Below are positions 11,417 through 21,374 of a stretch of 64,000 nucleotides of DNA, one piece after another. Under the pieces are notes generated by a model, which saw only the letters and a program-made list of their open reading frames with translations, searched no databases and was not told the origin of the DNA. Position 1 is the first letter of the stretch; every line of letters starts with the position of its first letter. The stretch comes from Parapristionchus giblindavisi (lineage: Eukaryota > Nematoda > Chromadorea > Rhabditida > Diplogasteridae), in contig CALSFV010000114.1 in NCBI GenBank assembly GCA_943737045.1, forward strand, positions 124,001 through 188,000, in the 5' to 3' direction. The position numbers were made by a program, and so were the translations under genes.

Positions 11417-12566
11417 CAATATTCAGAAAAAGAAGTCCCTGCGATGTTTCGTCATCGACCGCACTCGAATGGGCGAGGGTGAGAAGTGGGAGACAGCTAG
11501 GGAAGAGACTCTGGGACTGAAGGCTACCGATGGTATCTATTTATTGATTACTTTTTTTTAATTTTAAAATGCTATATAAATAGTAGTTACTATAGTTACT
11601 ACTATTAACTGCTCGATTTTATATTGCAGTATTGCATTTATTTTTTGTTTGGAGGGTCAGGGAAAGTATGTTTACAATCATATTTGCATTTTCATACGGT
11701 TACTGTAATATCGTTCTTGATTACAGTAAGCCGTGTCACGCTCTCTGCTACGGTAACCGAAGCGAACGCGCTCGGCGATAATGGAAAGGAGGTATATATT
11801 ATTGCTTCAGTCATTTATATAGCATCTTATTATTAAAGTTCACATCTTACAATTTTGGATCTAATGTGCATACACTTATACTATACTTCTATTCGTACAT
11901 TTTTACATTTTCATTTGTCGTATCTTATGTAGAAAACTGAAACTGTATCGTATTACTTATCGTATTTTGCGTTCATTTTGTCGCATGCACAACTTGCTGA
12001 CTCAATGTTTCACGGAATATTTAGATCGGATTGCTAGATCAATCGTAGATTTCATTGTCTTTTAGCAGAAAATATTATTTATTAATTTCTACGCACTCTT
12101 CATTAGGCTTATTTGTTGCCAAATGTTTCGGTATATCGACACAAAAATCAATAAATACAAAGTACAGTAGTGCTCATCGATTATTTGTTCAGCTACACGC
12201 CGAGGCACTGTCGCGCACGCGTATGCCGATTGGTGCAGCCACCGTCGGGTACGGTAGACGACTTTTGGAAGACATCGCCCGAGTGGCAAACGAGACGGAA
12301 AGCTCCATTACGGTACTAATTATACAATATCTCCTAGAAATGATTATGACGAATGAATCACTGACGTTGTGCTTTATGGAGTGATACGAACTGGATGAAA
12401 CCGAAAATCACCGGTCTTTTATGATAATAATTTATCTATTGCCTGAGGCGCGACGGCTGTTTTCAGCCAGGCCTTGTCCTCTCGGCCCATTCGCACATCC
12501 ACCGACTCGTCTCGCGTCTCTCACTGCACCTGTACGCCCTCGAAAGCGTCGTGTACTATCTGGCGG
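10503..12566 (+). pseudogene. Captured acyl-CoA dehydrogenase gene fragment (VLCAD/ACAD9-like)
   Basis: Seven exon segments with GT..AG borders keep one frame without a stop: ~10503-10561, 10623-10685, 11021-11159, 11427-11532, 11727-11791, 12193-12312 and 12467-12566. The spliced reading gives LYGTEAQKEKYLSAIASGK, then GADSANLLLVFAHVKD, FVIDRTRMGEGEKW, LGLKATD, NALGDNGKE and LHLYALESVVYYLAG. These correspond in order to the acyl-CoA dehydrogenase middle domain and the start of the C-terminal helical domain; long-chain enzymes (VLCAD/ACAD9) fit best. The usual TEPxAGSD motif is replaced by FPTALGSLSSSC. The N-terminal domain and the C-terminal part, which carries the catalytic residue, are not seen. 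Function would be mitochondrial fatty-acid oxidation in the parent gene. It lies inside the CACTA borders, so I infer gene capture. It may or may not be expressed. Confidence 0.7.
11379..11416. repeat. (AAT)n microsatellite
   Basis: About 12 AAT units lie just before the acceptor of the fourth dehydrogenase exon (starting at 11427). Confidence 0.95.
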
Positions 12567-13371
12567 GTACGGTAGCTTTGATTATTGATTGATTTTTGAT
12601 TATTGATTGATTTATGCGAAGGGTAGATTGAGTGACGAAAGAGTGACTAGATTGAGACATACATCCATAGGTCCATAGGTTATCGGTTTTCAAAATCCGG
12701 TCAGGCTTGGTACTTTGTAACACATTTTTCGACCTATGCTCTCGGTCCGTGTTTAATGTTTGTAGTTTGCTCTTTGATTTTTCTAGTTAGGTTTTTGATC
12801 TTTGATTTTTGTAGTATATCGGCGCTAAATGTTAATATTAAATGCTGGTATATTAACCACTGCCTCTTGATCCTCCAAGAGTCCCATAACTCCAATCACC
12901 TTTACTCCCCAGAACCATTTCTTGACTTTGACTTTGAGATAGAGGGATAGAAATGGTCTCGAAGGTCTCAAAGGGAGAGGTGTCATGGTTCGACACCTCT
13001 CCCTTTGTATCTACTTCTCTATCTCTACCTCTCTATCCATTTAATTCATTCCAGATAATCTATCGGCTCTCCCCAAGTCCAATGCCGCCCCGTCTGTGTT
13101 TACTGTCAAACTTTTCAATACAAGGTATACGGAATTTAATTACAACGAAAAGGACCTCATATACTGTCAAACTAATTAATTGGAAAGACTACATTGTGAA
13201 TGATAGGGTGGTTCTCTAATTAACAATCAAAAATAGTGTGGCGTAAACAAATGTAGAAATAATGTGGATTAGAGGAAGCATATAGATCAAGAGGATATGA
13301 TGAGAGAAGGAGACTAGGACACAAAAGTTGAACCTGAAAGTAGGAAATATTTATTGATATTCTTCCCAATG
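12567..13371. other. Spacer between dehydrogenase fragment and transposase 3' end
   Basis: I see no gene here. It holds a reverse copy of the dispersed GACCGGATTTTG repeat (about 12695-12725), a 16-bp perfect hairpin (12969-13007) and AT-rich sequence. The last ~50 bp form the 3' flank of the transposase gene. Confidence 0.6.
12969..13007. other. Perfect 16-bp stem-loop
   Basis: CAAAGGGAGAGGTGTC at 12969-12984 pairs perfectly with GACACCTCTCCCTTTG at 12992-13007 across a 7-nt loop. It stands alone in otherwise AT-rich DNA. It could be a small inverted duplication, an RNA hairpin or a remnant of a MITE. Confidence 0.85.
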
Positions 13372-16300
13372 TCAATTTACCTTATCAGATTTTTTCACTT
13401 GATAAAGTCCAAAAGTCTCTTCATACTCAACATGTTCTAGAGGAGAAACAATGAAAGAAGTATTAGGGTTATTTACAATTGCTACTATTTGATTGAACTT
13501 GGGGTATCCTGAAGCTGAATCCACTCCAGAAATGATAATAGAGTACTTACAGTAATCCTGTCCATTGATGGATACCTTCTTATACCCACTCAGTGTAGAT
13601 GAACCAATTAGATTAGCAAGTGATATATCAATTGGGGATGTATTGGAGAGATTAATAGTGAAAGGCTGGTGTAAGGTGTGATCTACATAATTCATACTCT
13701 TGTCCTTAGCCAATAAAGTTGAATATCTGTCAGCCAAACTCTTTGGAATATTCACACAGTTTTGTGATACATAAGATACTCTCTTTCCAATCGAGCATAA
13801 CGACTCATAACCCATGGACCACGTATAGATCAGAGGACCATGAGAGGTCATCTTTGACCCGTAGTGGATCATTGAGTGTGCTTTGAAGTTGACCGCATTT
13901 TGAGTCTTCTTCCTCTTGAGCGGTGGTTCATCTTCATCTTCTTCTTCGTCACTTCCATCTTCCTTATCTCCATACAACTACAATTTGATTTATTTTTTAC
14001 AAATCTTATATTCAACTCACCAATACAGTATTCTTCAGGTACGATTCAACCTTATCGTCAACAATGGCTGGATGAGTAGCGGGGAATCGCTGTACGAGGA
14101 GGTCCTCTAGCAAGGTACGATATTTGATAAAATGCAGCCATTCTTTGTTAGTATCATCAAACTTCTCATTTATGACTATTAGTGGAAGTAACCTAACAAG
14201 TGTCCTGAAAAATTCAAATTTGATTTTCCCTCCATTTTTTTATCTGTACAATAAAACTTACCACATTGTGTTTGCCCTTTGGGACATCGTAGAGGATGCT
14301 GATACGTTCGTAGGCAATGGATTAGGACGATTCTTCTTATCTTGTGGTCCATACGTGTGAGATTCAATCCTTTCATTAAGTCTATCCAGCGATATTCCTT
14401 CTTTTCGTAGAAACAATACTACTCGTTTAACCTACAATCAATAGTTTTCTTAATTTTGATTTTTATAGCCATTTATGTGACTTCCCTAATCACTTATTTA
14501 AATTTCTTATATTTTTAATGTATTACGAGTAACTTATGTACTGTTCTGCTTACCACTCTTCTTGCTTCGCCTTCAAGTTGATCATGCATGAGATCAGGGA
14601 GATCATCCTTGATTATGTCGAAATTCTCGAGACTAGAAGCGGGTGAGCGAGTCCTTAAAGGGTTGACTTAGTGGGGACTAACACCTCTCAATTCTTGGTT
14701 ACCTAATTCCTTCTACTTCATCCACTACATTTCCTTTTTCTCTTTCCTTCTCTAACCAATCACACGCAATCATATAGTCATCCTTTGTTCGCAGTGTTAC
14801 ATTATCTATTGATGATACACTATCATAGTCAGAAACATCTGTTAAGCAGCTTCTGAAACTTATGGTTTTTCAGTGGTAGTTATTTTTTCTTTGTACCTGC
14901 ATGCTTTTCCGCTTGCGAAACATCTCCGGTATCCCAGCATTTCTGCTTTATTCTTATTATCACCACAGAATTCAACCAAAATGGGTCTCAATATAACTTT
15001 GTTTCCTTGCAAATCAGTAGTTTCGATTCCTATTGAATATGCTTCTCTCATTTCCTCAACAAACTTCTCAAGAATTGGTTTGAATCCTACACTTTTGATA
15101 TCTCCTGTATATGCAGTAGAATAAAGGTTATGAACTCGTCGAGACGACAACAGGTACGGAGGTAGGCCTACGATCTTCACAAAAATATACTGTATACTGT
15201 AGTTGCATGATGCATAGGAGAGAGGGTTGAAGGGGGTGCCGTCATCGCACCACAACGACAAGAGAAGCAACATCTCACCAGCTGGTAGGCGGCTCTGGAG
15301 ATCTCTGAAAAAATTGTATTTTTTTCAGTAATATTTTTTTTAAATTGACATGTTTTTATTTAAAATATCTTACTTATATCTACTTCCGTCCTTCACTCCG
15401 TGTACTCCAGTTTTTCTGTGCTCATAGAATATCCCTTCACGTATTTCTTTGACATTCAAGTTTGCTTTCAGTGTCTCCAGCAGCGGAATACGGTAGTAAA
15501 ACGTTGATTTAGAGACTCTAATATCCTCCCCTGCCTCGTTTCTTTTCTGCTCCTCAATATCTCCTATCCAATGTTTCTTTGGTTCGATATAATAGGGACT
15601 GTTCTTCAGTTCCTTTTGCCTCAAATAATGTGAGGAAAATGGCTTCATTATATCAGGGATTTTGTTGAAGTCTTCATCACCCATGCCTCTGCACATTTGT
15701 AGAACATCTCCTATTGTTTTTACAAACATATCAATGGTTTCTTGTTTCACGACAACATCTCCCATTAAATCCATAATTACGGTAGATACAGTATCCTGAA
15801 TCATCTCGAGTGCGGTCTTGATGGGAATGGGAGGAGGGACAGTGGTTGTATTGCCAAGAATGGATAAAGATGATGTTTGTCGTTGTAGGACCGAGAGAGG
15901 CGAGGATGGAGGAGGCGACGAGGAAGGAGAGAATGACGCCAGCGGTGGTGATGATGAAGATGGTAAGGGAAGCACAGGTATGCTGCCTGAAACATGAATT
16001 TTTCTAATTGTATAGATTGAATCACTGATCTTTGGTCTTCGTATATTTTAAAAATGTTTTAAACCAGTTGTAATCATTAGTTAGCAATGGACTATGAAAC
16101 AATGCTTTTACCAATACTCAGGCAATTTACGATTACAAATTTTAGTGAATTTAAAGTTTTCACACTCCAAAACATTTTTTTTAAATATTTTTTCTTGTTC
16201 TTTCATAAGTCATGTTTCATCTCTACTACTAATATTTAATTATCTCAAAATCGCGGCAGAACCATCAAAGATCAATTATAAAAGATCTAAAACTATGAGA

Positions 16301-17475
16301 ATCACTGCTTTTTCAATTAATATTTTCAAAATCCGGTCTGGTTTTTCGATTTTTGTGCAATTTTGAGTCAAAATCCGGTCAGGCTTGGTACTTTGTAACA
16401 TACACTGAGAGCAAACTTGCCCAAATATGGGGTAATCGTTACCCAACAACGTGTATCGGGGTATCCATTTGCCCATATTTGGGGTATTCTGATTACCCAT
16501 GCATTTTGGAGAGCCAGATCACCCATTATTTTGATAAATATATAAATAAATTATAGTGGAATGATAGATAGATCAACACATCATGTCACCCTTGATTCGA
16601 TATAACCTTTCCTCTTTATTTTCATCTAATTTGTTCTCACCAAAAGTACCGCAAGAAGCTGATTCAACAGTTGGGGTAATCGTTTGCCAGGCAAATGGGG
16701 TGGGTAACGATTTGCCAGGTAAGTTTGCTCTCAGTGTACTTTTCGATCTATGATGATAAGATTAATTATGAAAGGTTCATATCACAATCATCTTTGTTTT
16801 TTTTGGAATTTGCACCAAAAACTGTGATTGATTTATTTACCAATTTCCACATTGTACGGTGCAGGGGATTACTGTAATTACTGATCTTGTTGATTACAGT
16901 GCAAGTCGATGCTAATATATGTTCGACATATGATCTTTGTTTTATCAAGTGCTAATGACTACTTCTTTTGTTCCCTTCTCATTCATTACTATGGTTACAG
17001 AACTGAGCGGTCGTTCCATTCGATCTCTTCGTGTTCTACCTCAGAATGAATAATTCGCTGTGGTATGGAGAGTGGAGGAACGAGGGACAAGACGAACAAT
17101 GGAGTCAATAATGATAAGGTTCTGCTTATGATTTCTTCATGACCATTAACTGGCGCTGTTTAATGCGATAAAGAAAACGTGTATTTATTTATTTTATTAT
17201 GAAACTGTTGTAGGGTTACTGAAACTGAAGGTCAGCTGGTTGTGAATAGATAACGAGAAACATGGCGATCAATCATAATGGCTATTATTGAAATCATACA
17301 TGGGGGTGCCTCCTGTAACCATTTTTGCCCACCTGTAGAATCGAGCTCCAATTACCCCGCCCATGTATGATTGAAATAGTTGAAATTATATTAATTGTTT
17401 TTATGAGGATTATTATTATTATTATCATCATTATTATTATTATTATCATCATCATTATTATTATTATTATTATCA

Positions 17476-17570
<95 letters not shown>

Positions 17571-20500
17571 GATTCGCGTCGACGAAGAAAACGGATGCGC
17601 CAATCATCTCTTCGAATCTATAGTGAGTTTCTGATTTCTGGTGGCACTATATTCGCGATCTAGTTTGTCACTATACAACAAAATGACTAAATAAAAGGGA
17701 AGGATATGCGAAGGCGAATATTGAAAGGAGGGCCGAGATTAGAATAGGTATTATTTATATCCTGTTGTTTTATGAAAACAACTATGGTTATTTGTGACAG
17801 TACTTGTTCACCTATGGTTTTATGAAATCTAACTAATGCAACATTTGCTTTTTCAGCGGTAAATTATGATTTTTCGAAAGGGACCCACTACCATATTTCG
17901 AAAGCGACTCATTATAAATAATCCTGTTAAGGCGCCGAATATGTTTGTATTGTAGTAAAGCTATAATAATATCGATTAACAAATCAATATACTCTTGAAT
18001 GTGTCAGACCAGCTGATAACTCTATGACGGAATTCGCCGATGAGAGTAGAAGCGGGCGGTCATTCAGAGGACGAGCAGAATCAATTCCAGGTAACGGTGT
18101 ATCTGACACTCTAGTCATTGTTGCCATAAGTTGATAAGTTGAAACTGGTAATCAACAGGTTTAGGGGGTAGTAACTTTACTATTCTCGCTCATCCCTCTC
18201 ATTCCACTGTTTTTGTGGCCCATCATATTTCATATCTAATTACTGATCCAATGAGCATATTTCAATCTTATTTTTATTGACTTTATTGAATTTTATTGAT
18301 TTCAGTTGAATCAGCCATTGACGATCGCATCGTTCGTTGAATACCGTACAAGTGTACAATCGAGAGTGGATTCGATGACAGAATGAAGGATGAGGTACGA
18401 TAAATTATTTTCATTGATGCAATATATTTTGTGATATTCATACTTAAATGTTCATTTTCTTTAAACATGTCTGCAAACTTCATCCGATAATAATATTTTC
18501 TCAATTAAGAACATAGATCGAAAAGCATGTTACAATGCAGGGCTGTGTTTTTTTCGTTTTCCGATTTTCCGATTTTCCGAGAAAAATCGGAAAATTTTTC
18601 CGTCGGAAAATTTTCCGAATTTTAAAGAAAAATAGAAGGAAGTCGATTTTTCGATGATTACAGTGCTGGGGAGATATTCCTCTCGTGATATTTAATTTGC
18701 AAGTATACGGAAATTTGCTTCAATCGCTCTTCCTTGCTACCAGCATTCCCATCCTTGGTTATGATTTCTAACGATTTGTTGTTGTATTATATTCTTGATC
18801 TTGTTCTTTGTTGATGTTGTGATTTTCATGACTTCAATAAAACAATAATTTTATTAAACACGAAACTTTATATTTTTTGAGGCAAATTTCGATTTTTCCG
18901 AAATTTTCCGAATTTTCCGAAAAATAATTTCGGAAAATTTCCGTTTTCCGAAATTTTCCGAAAACTATTTTCCGCACAGCCCTGTTACAAAGTACCAAGC
19001 CTGACCGGATTTTGAGCCAAAAGTTCACAAAAATCAAATACACCTGACCGGAGTTGATAATAGCATTATTTATTTGTTGATTATTGATTGATCGATTACA
19101 GATTCTTCTGAAGGACTCGAACATTAACGTGGTCGGGGTGGCGATTCGTGTGATCACAGCGCCGGCGAAAGGACTGAGGAGGCATTTTTGATCGTTAATC
19201 GGAATGGTATGTATATTGTACGCTCAAGTCGAATAGTACGTTACAAACTACGAAGCCTAACCGCATTTGAGCCAAAAATTCCCGAAAATCGAAAAACCTG
19301 ACTGCATCTGATCCGTAACATATTTGAGATACGATTGTACGCTTATCAATATGCTCCTTGGCAGTCTAGTAGTTGAGAAAGTAACGAAACATCTATCTCA
19401 CTGGTGGGATGTATAGTATTTGGAAGTTTCGGGAGTTACTGGGTTTTCTTGAACATTGTTCTTTCTGGTGATCGAAGCGCATTTTTATCTCATCAATCGA
19501 GATCATACATTGCCATACCCTCGCAGTGCGAGGATTGACCCACTATATAAGGCCCATTTTAGGCCACTTGAAAAAAAAATTAAGCTAAAAACGACGATTT
19601 TTAGGCGAAAATAACGAATTTTGTGAATCAACCCACCTTATTCGAGAATTGACCCACTATATAAATGTAGACGGCGAGGGTACCGAAAATGTATGATCGA
19701 GATTGGAAATACGTGAAGTGATGAATCAATAAACGAATAATAATTCCCTGCAGATGTGGTGCCCTCTGAGAAGGCAACAAAGCAACAGTGAGAGAACCAC
19801 TGTCTGCGTGTCTCGACGAGGTCGCGGCTACTGTAAGCCTTATACTTTTTATTGATTTCTCTCTCACTTGAAATTGTAGTTTATAATAAATGCTTGATTA
19901 GCTGTAAGTTCAACTACGGTAATACTCGAGTACGGTAACTCATCCAATTGCAGTGTTCAATCGATCGGATCTCTGGTCCACTGTTGGAGGGCATGGCCAA
20001 ACCGAGTACGGAGATGAAGGTTAGTGAGAATGAATACGAAGAGATCAAATATCAATCGTGTGTCATTGTTGAAAGATCAAAGATCAGACTTGCCTTTTCG
20101 AGTTTAATTTGGAAGATCATTGAATGAGAGATCAAAGATCAAAGATCAATCTCGTTCAGACCCTCCCTCATCTACCTTCTGCTGCTCACCATTCCCTCGG
20201 CGTCATCGGCTCTTCCGTTCTTCAAAGAGACGACTCCCATCCTGGTGAAAGTGGGTTTCACCCATTGCATTTCATTGTGTGTTCAAGCAATTATTTTGTA
20301 GACATATTCATCAGCTTTTGCTGAACAATCAAAATGTTTTCTGTTCATAGATTGACAAGTTCTAGTCGATAAAGCACAGTAATTTCCTCTAATCTATATT
20401 CCACCGTAGCATATCGTATCTCTATTTTAAGCAGTGATCCAGACGTTACCGTATTCAATTGTGCGTGTACAGCGATCGGGGGCATACGACGATTACTAGG

Positions 20501-21089
20501 TGGTGCGCACACTACTCGATCCGATCAATAGTGAGCAGCCAAGGTACGGTAGTTTGATTGGAGCATTGATTGATTTTGTATAAACTATAAAAAGTTAAGA
20601 CCATACTAGGAAGAAAAGTATGTTGCGAACTACCAAGCCTGACCGCATTTTGGATTTTTTTTGAAACCCTACCGCATTTTGTGAAAACCTGACCGCATTT
20701 TGTGATTTTGTTGTGAAAATCAGACCGCATTTGACATTTATATTTATACACTCTTTTTTTATTCAAATACTGTTTGTTCACCTCGACCATGCATCCTCCT
20801 GTTGTGGTCACTCCACGTTCTGTGATTGAGAAAGTCCGGCAACGACTGGCATTCATAACAAATTAATCTTTCCTGAAAATGTTAAGGTGAAAAAAGGAAA
20901 TGAAAAAATATGTATAAATTGTTTCGACAATATGTTAAATGAAATACTTACAGATTGATGTTGTGTGATGCGGAAGTGAGCAGTTCGATCTTGAGCAGAA
21001 GAAAATGTATCCCCACAAGAGGGATAGGGACATTTCATCCTATAATGTGCCTTGTCAAACAATTTACGAAATGTTTTCGCAATAAACAT
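13372..21089 (-). CDS. CACTA/EnSpm-type DDE transposase, apparently intact
   Basis: Nine exons read by eye: 21089-20952, 20872-20782, 15986-15374, 15304-14897, 14852-14703, 14653-14554, 14431-14262, 14204-14021 and 13977-13372. They sum to 2460 nt, i.e. 819 codons plus stop, in phase at every junction and without an internal stop. Exon 1 has a C2H2 finger (CPYPSCGDTF...H...H); exon 2 has CYEC...H...H. The core shows YRIPLLETLKANL, then LSLWCDDGTPFNPL (candidate first D), VEFCGDN (second D), ACRSC, LPDLMHDQLEGEARR, YGPQDKKNRPNPLP, an acidic linker with KRKK, and MIHYGSKMTSHGPLIYTWSM followed by GYES (candidate E). These match the order of motifs in animal EnSpm-type transposases. The second intron is 4.8 kb and houses a host-gene fragment and MITEs. 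The start ATG is a choice; upstream codons are possible. The role is cut-and-paste transposition in the nucleus. Confidence 0.82.
16320..16755 (-). repeat. Dispersed GACCGG-repeat copy, interrupted by a MITE
   Basis: Read on the minus strand it gives TTACAAAGTACCAAGCCTG, then ACCGGATTTTGA and a second degenerate ACCGGATTTTG. Its TCGAAAAGTA edge (plus strand CTTTTCGATC) is separated from the rest by the MITE at 16403-16736. Related copies lie at about 10735, 12695, 18513/18985, 19235 and 20610. Confidence 0.75.
16403..16736. mobile_element. CACTA-type MITE (334 bp)
   Basis: The ends are CACTGAGAGCAAACTT and its complement, flanked by TA on both sides (16401-16402, 16737-16738). The inside holds several inverted GGGTAA/TTACCC and TTGCCCA/TGGCAA words and no coding sequence. 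The terminus shares CACTGAG with the surrounding 16-kb element but differs afterwards, so it is a relative rather than a direct deletion product. Removing it rejoins the host repeat at TA. Confidence 0.9.
17405..17571. repeat. (ATT)n/(ATC) microsatellite
   Basis: An almost pure ATT tract of ~165 bp has scattered ATC units at its left half. Long Ile or Asn reading frames through it are artefacts of the repeat. Confidence 0.98.
18538..18984. mobile_element. hAT-type MITE (447 bp)
   Basis: The termini CAGGGCTGTG and CACAGCCCTG are inverted. They are flanked by TTACAATG (18530-18537) and TTACAAAG (18985-18992), an 8-bp duplication with one mismatch. Both ends carry TTTTCCGA-rich arrays in inverted orientation; the middle is AT-rich and noncoding. 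The 8-bp TSD and CAGGG ends are hAT hallmarks. It has split a copy of the GACCGG repeat. Confidence 0.85.
19103..20499 (+). pseudogene. Captured XMAP215/CKAP5-type TOG domain fragment
   Basis: Five exon-like segments lie at about 19103-19188, 19754-19832, 19954-20019, 20160-20250 and 20431-20499, most with AG/GT borders. They read LLKDSNINVVGVAIRVIT..AKGLRRHF, VVPS then TVREPLSACLDEVAAT, ISGPLLEGMAKPSTEMK, LPFFKETTPILVK and SDPDVTVFNCACTAIGGIRRL. The order and motifs follow a TOG (HEAT-like) domain of microtubule polymerases, best TOG2 of XMAP215/CKAP5 by memory. The parent protein binds tubulin at microtubule plus ends. The copy is broken: a stop follows RRHF and the second exon needs a frame change with loss of part of the VVPxxLEKFKEKK segment. 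It lies antisense inside a transposase intron. I infer capture and decay. Confidence 0.65.
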
Positions 21090-21358
21090 ATTATTAATCG
21101 TACGTTGTAATCAATGACGCAAAATACAATAAATAAATAAATAAAATAATTCAAATATTGAAGCACAAACGTGCGCTTGCACTGAATTAAAATAAGCAAT
21201 CGCATACAAGTTGGTACAAGTAGGAAACGTTTATTCAATTAGCTGAAGCACAACTTAGCAATCGTCATGCTTTTTTGCCTCATCTTATATATAAGATGAA
21301 GGGGTCGTTTTAGCTGAGCTTCATCTTAGCAATGTAATTAGCTGAGACATTGCTAAGC

Positions 21359-21374
21359 AACTTTTGGCTCAGTG
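21359..21374 (-). repeat. CACTA right terminal inverted repeat
   Basis: It ends in GGCTCAGTG and is followed by TA at 21375-21376. The adjacent 120 bp hold AGCTGA three times and CTTAGCAA-type words in both orientations, as expected for subterminal transposase-binding repeats of CACTA elements. Confidence 0.95.

Larger units (their letters stand above)
15987..20781 (-). other. Large transposase intron with nested insertions
   Basis: The donor GTGAAC (read on the minus strand at 20781) follows the second zinc-finger exon, and the acceptor TTTCAG precedes 15986; both give phase 1. Contents on the plus strand: a GACCGG repeat copy split by a CACTA MITE, unassigned exon-like pieces (16910-17110, 17580-17630, 18030-18092, 18305-18395), an ATT microsatellite, a hAT MITE, further GACCG repeat copies and the TOG-domain fragment. 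Confidence 0.65.
5236..21374. mobile_element. CACTA (EnSpm/CMC) DNA transposon, 16.1 kb
   Basis: Seen: the ends are perfect 16-bp inverted repeats, CACTGAGCCAAAAGTT at 5236-5251 and its complement at 21359-21374, with TA duplicated on both sides (5234-5235 and 21375-21376). The right palindrome arm, at 27130-27160, shows the uninterrupted sequence with a single TA, so both borders are exact. Subterminal AGCTGA and CTTAGCAAT motifs recur near the right end. Known: CMC elements start with CAC, have 2-4 bp TSDs and encode a large DDE transposase. It holds two minus-strand genes, two captured host-gene fragments on the plus strand, two MITEs and microsatellites. It is far larger than a minimal CACTA element. 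Confidence 0.93.

Noticed and set aside
17325..17663. Long poly-Ile and poly-Asn reading frames
   Set aside because: They are translations of the ATT microsatellite at 17405-17571, not genes.
20512..20856. A 114-codon minus-strand frame near the CACTA right end
   Set aside because: It is a different frame over the second zinc-finger exon of the transposase and a GACCGC repeat copy. The spliced zinc-finger frame has better support.
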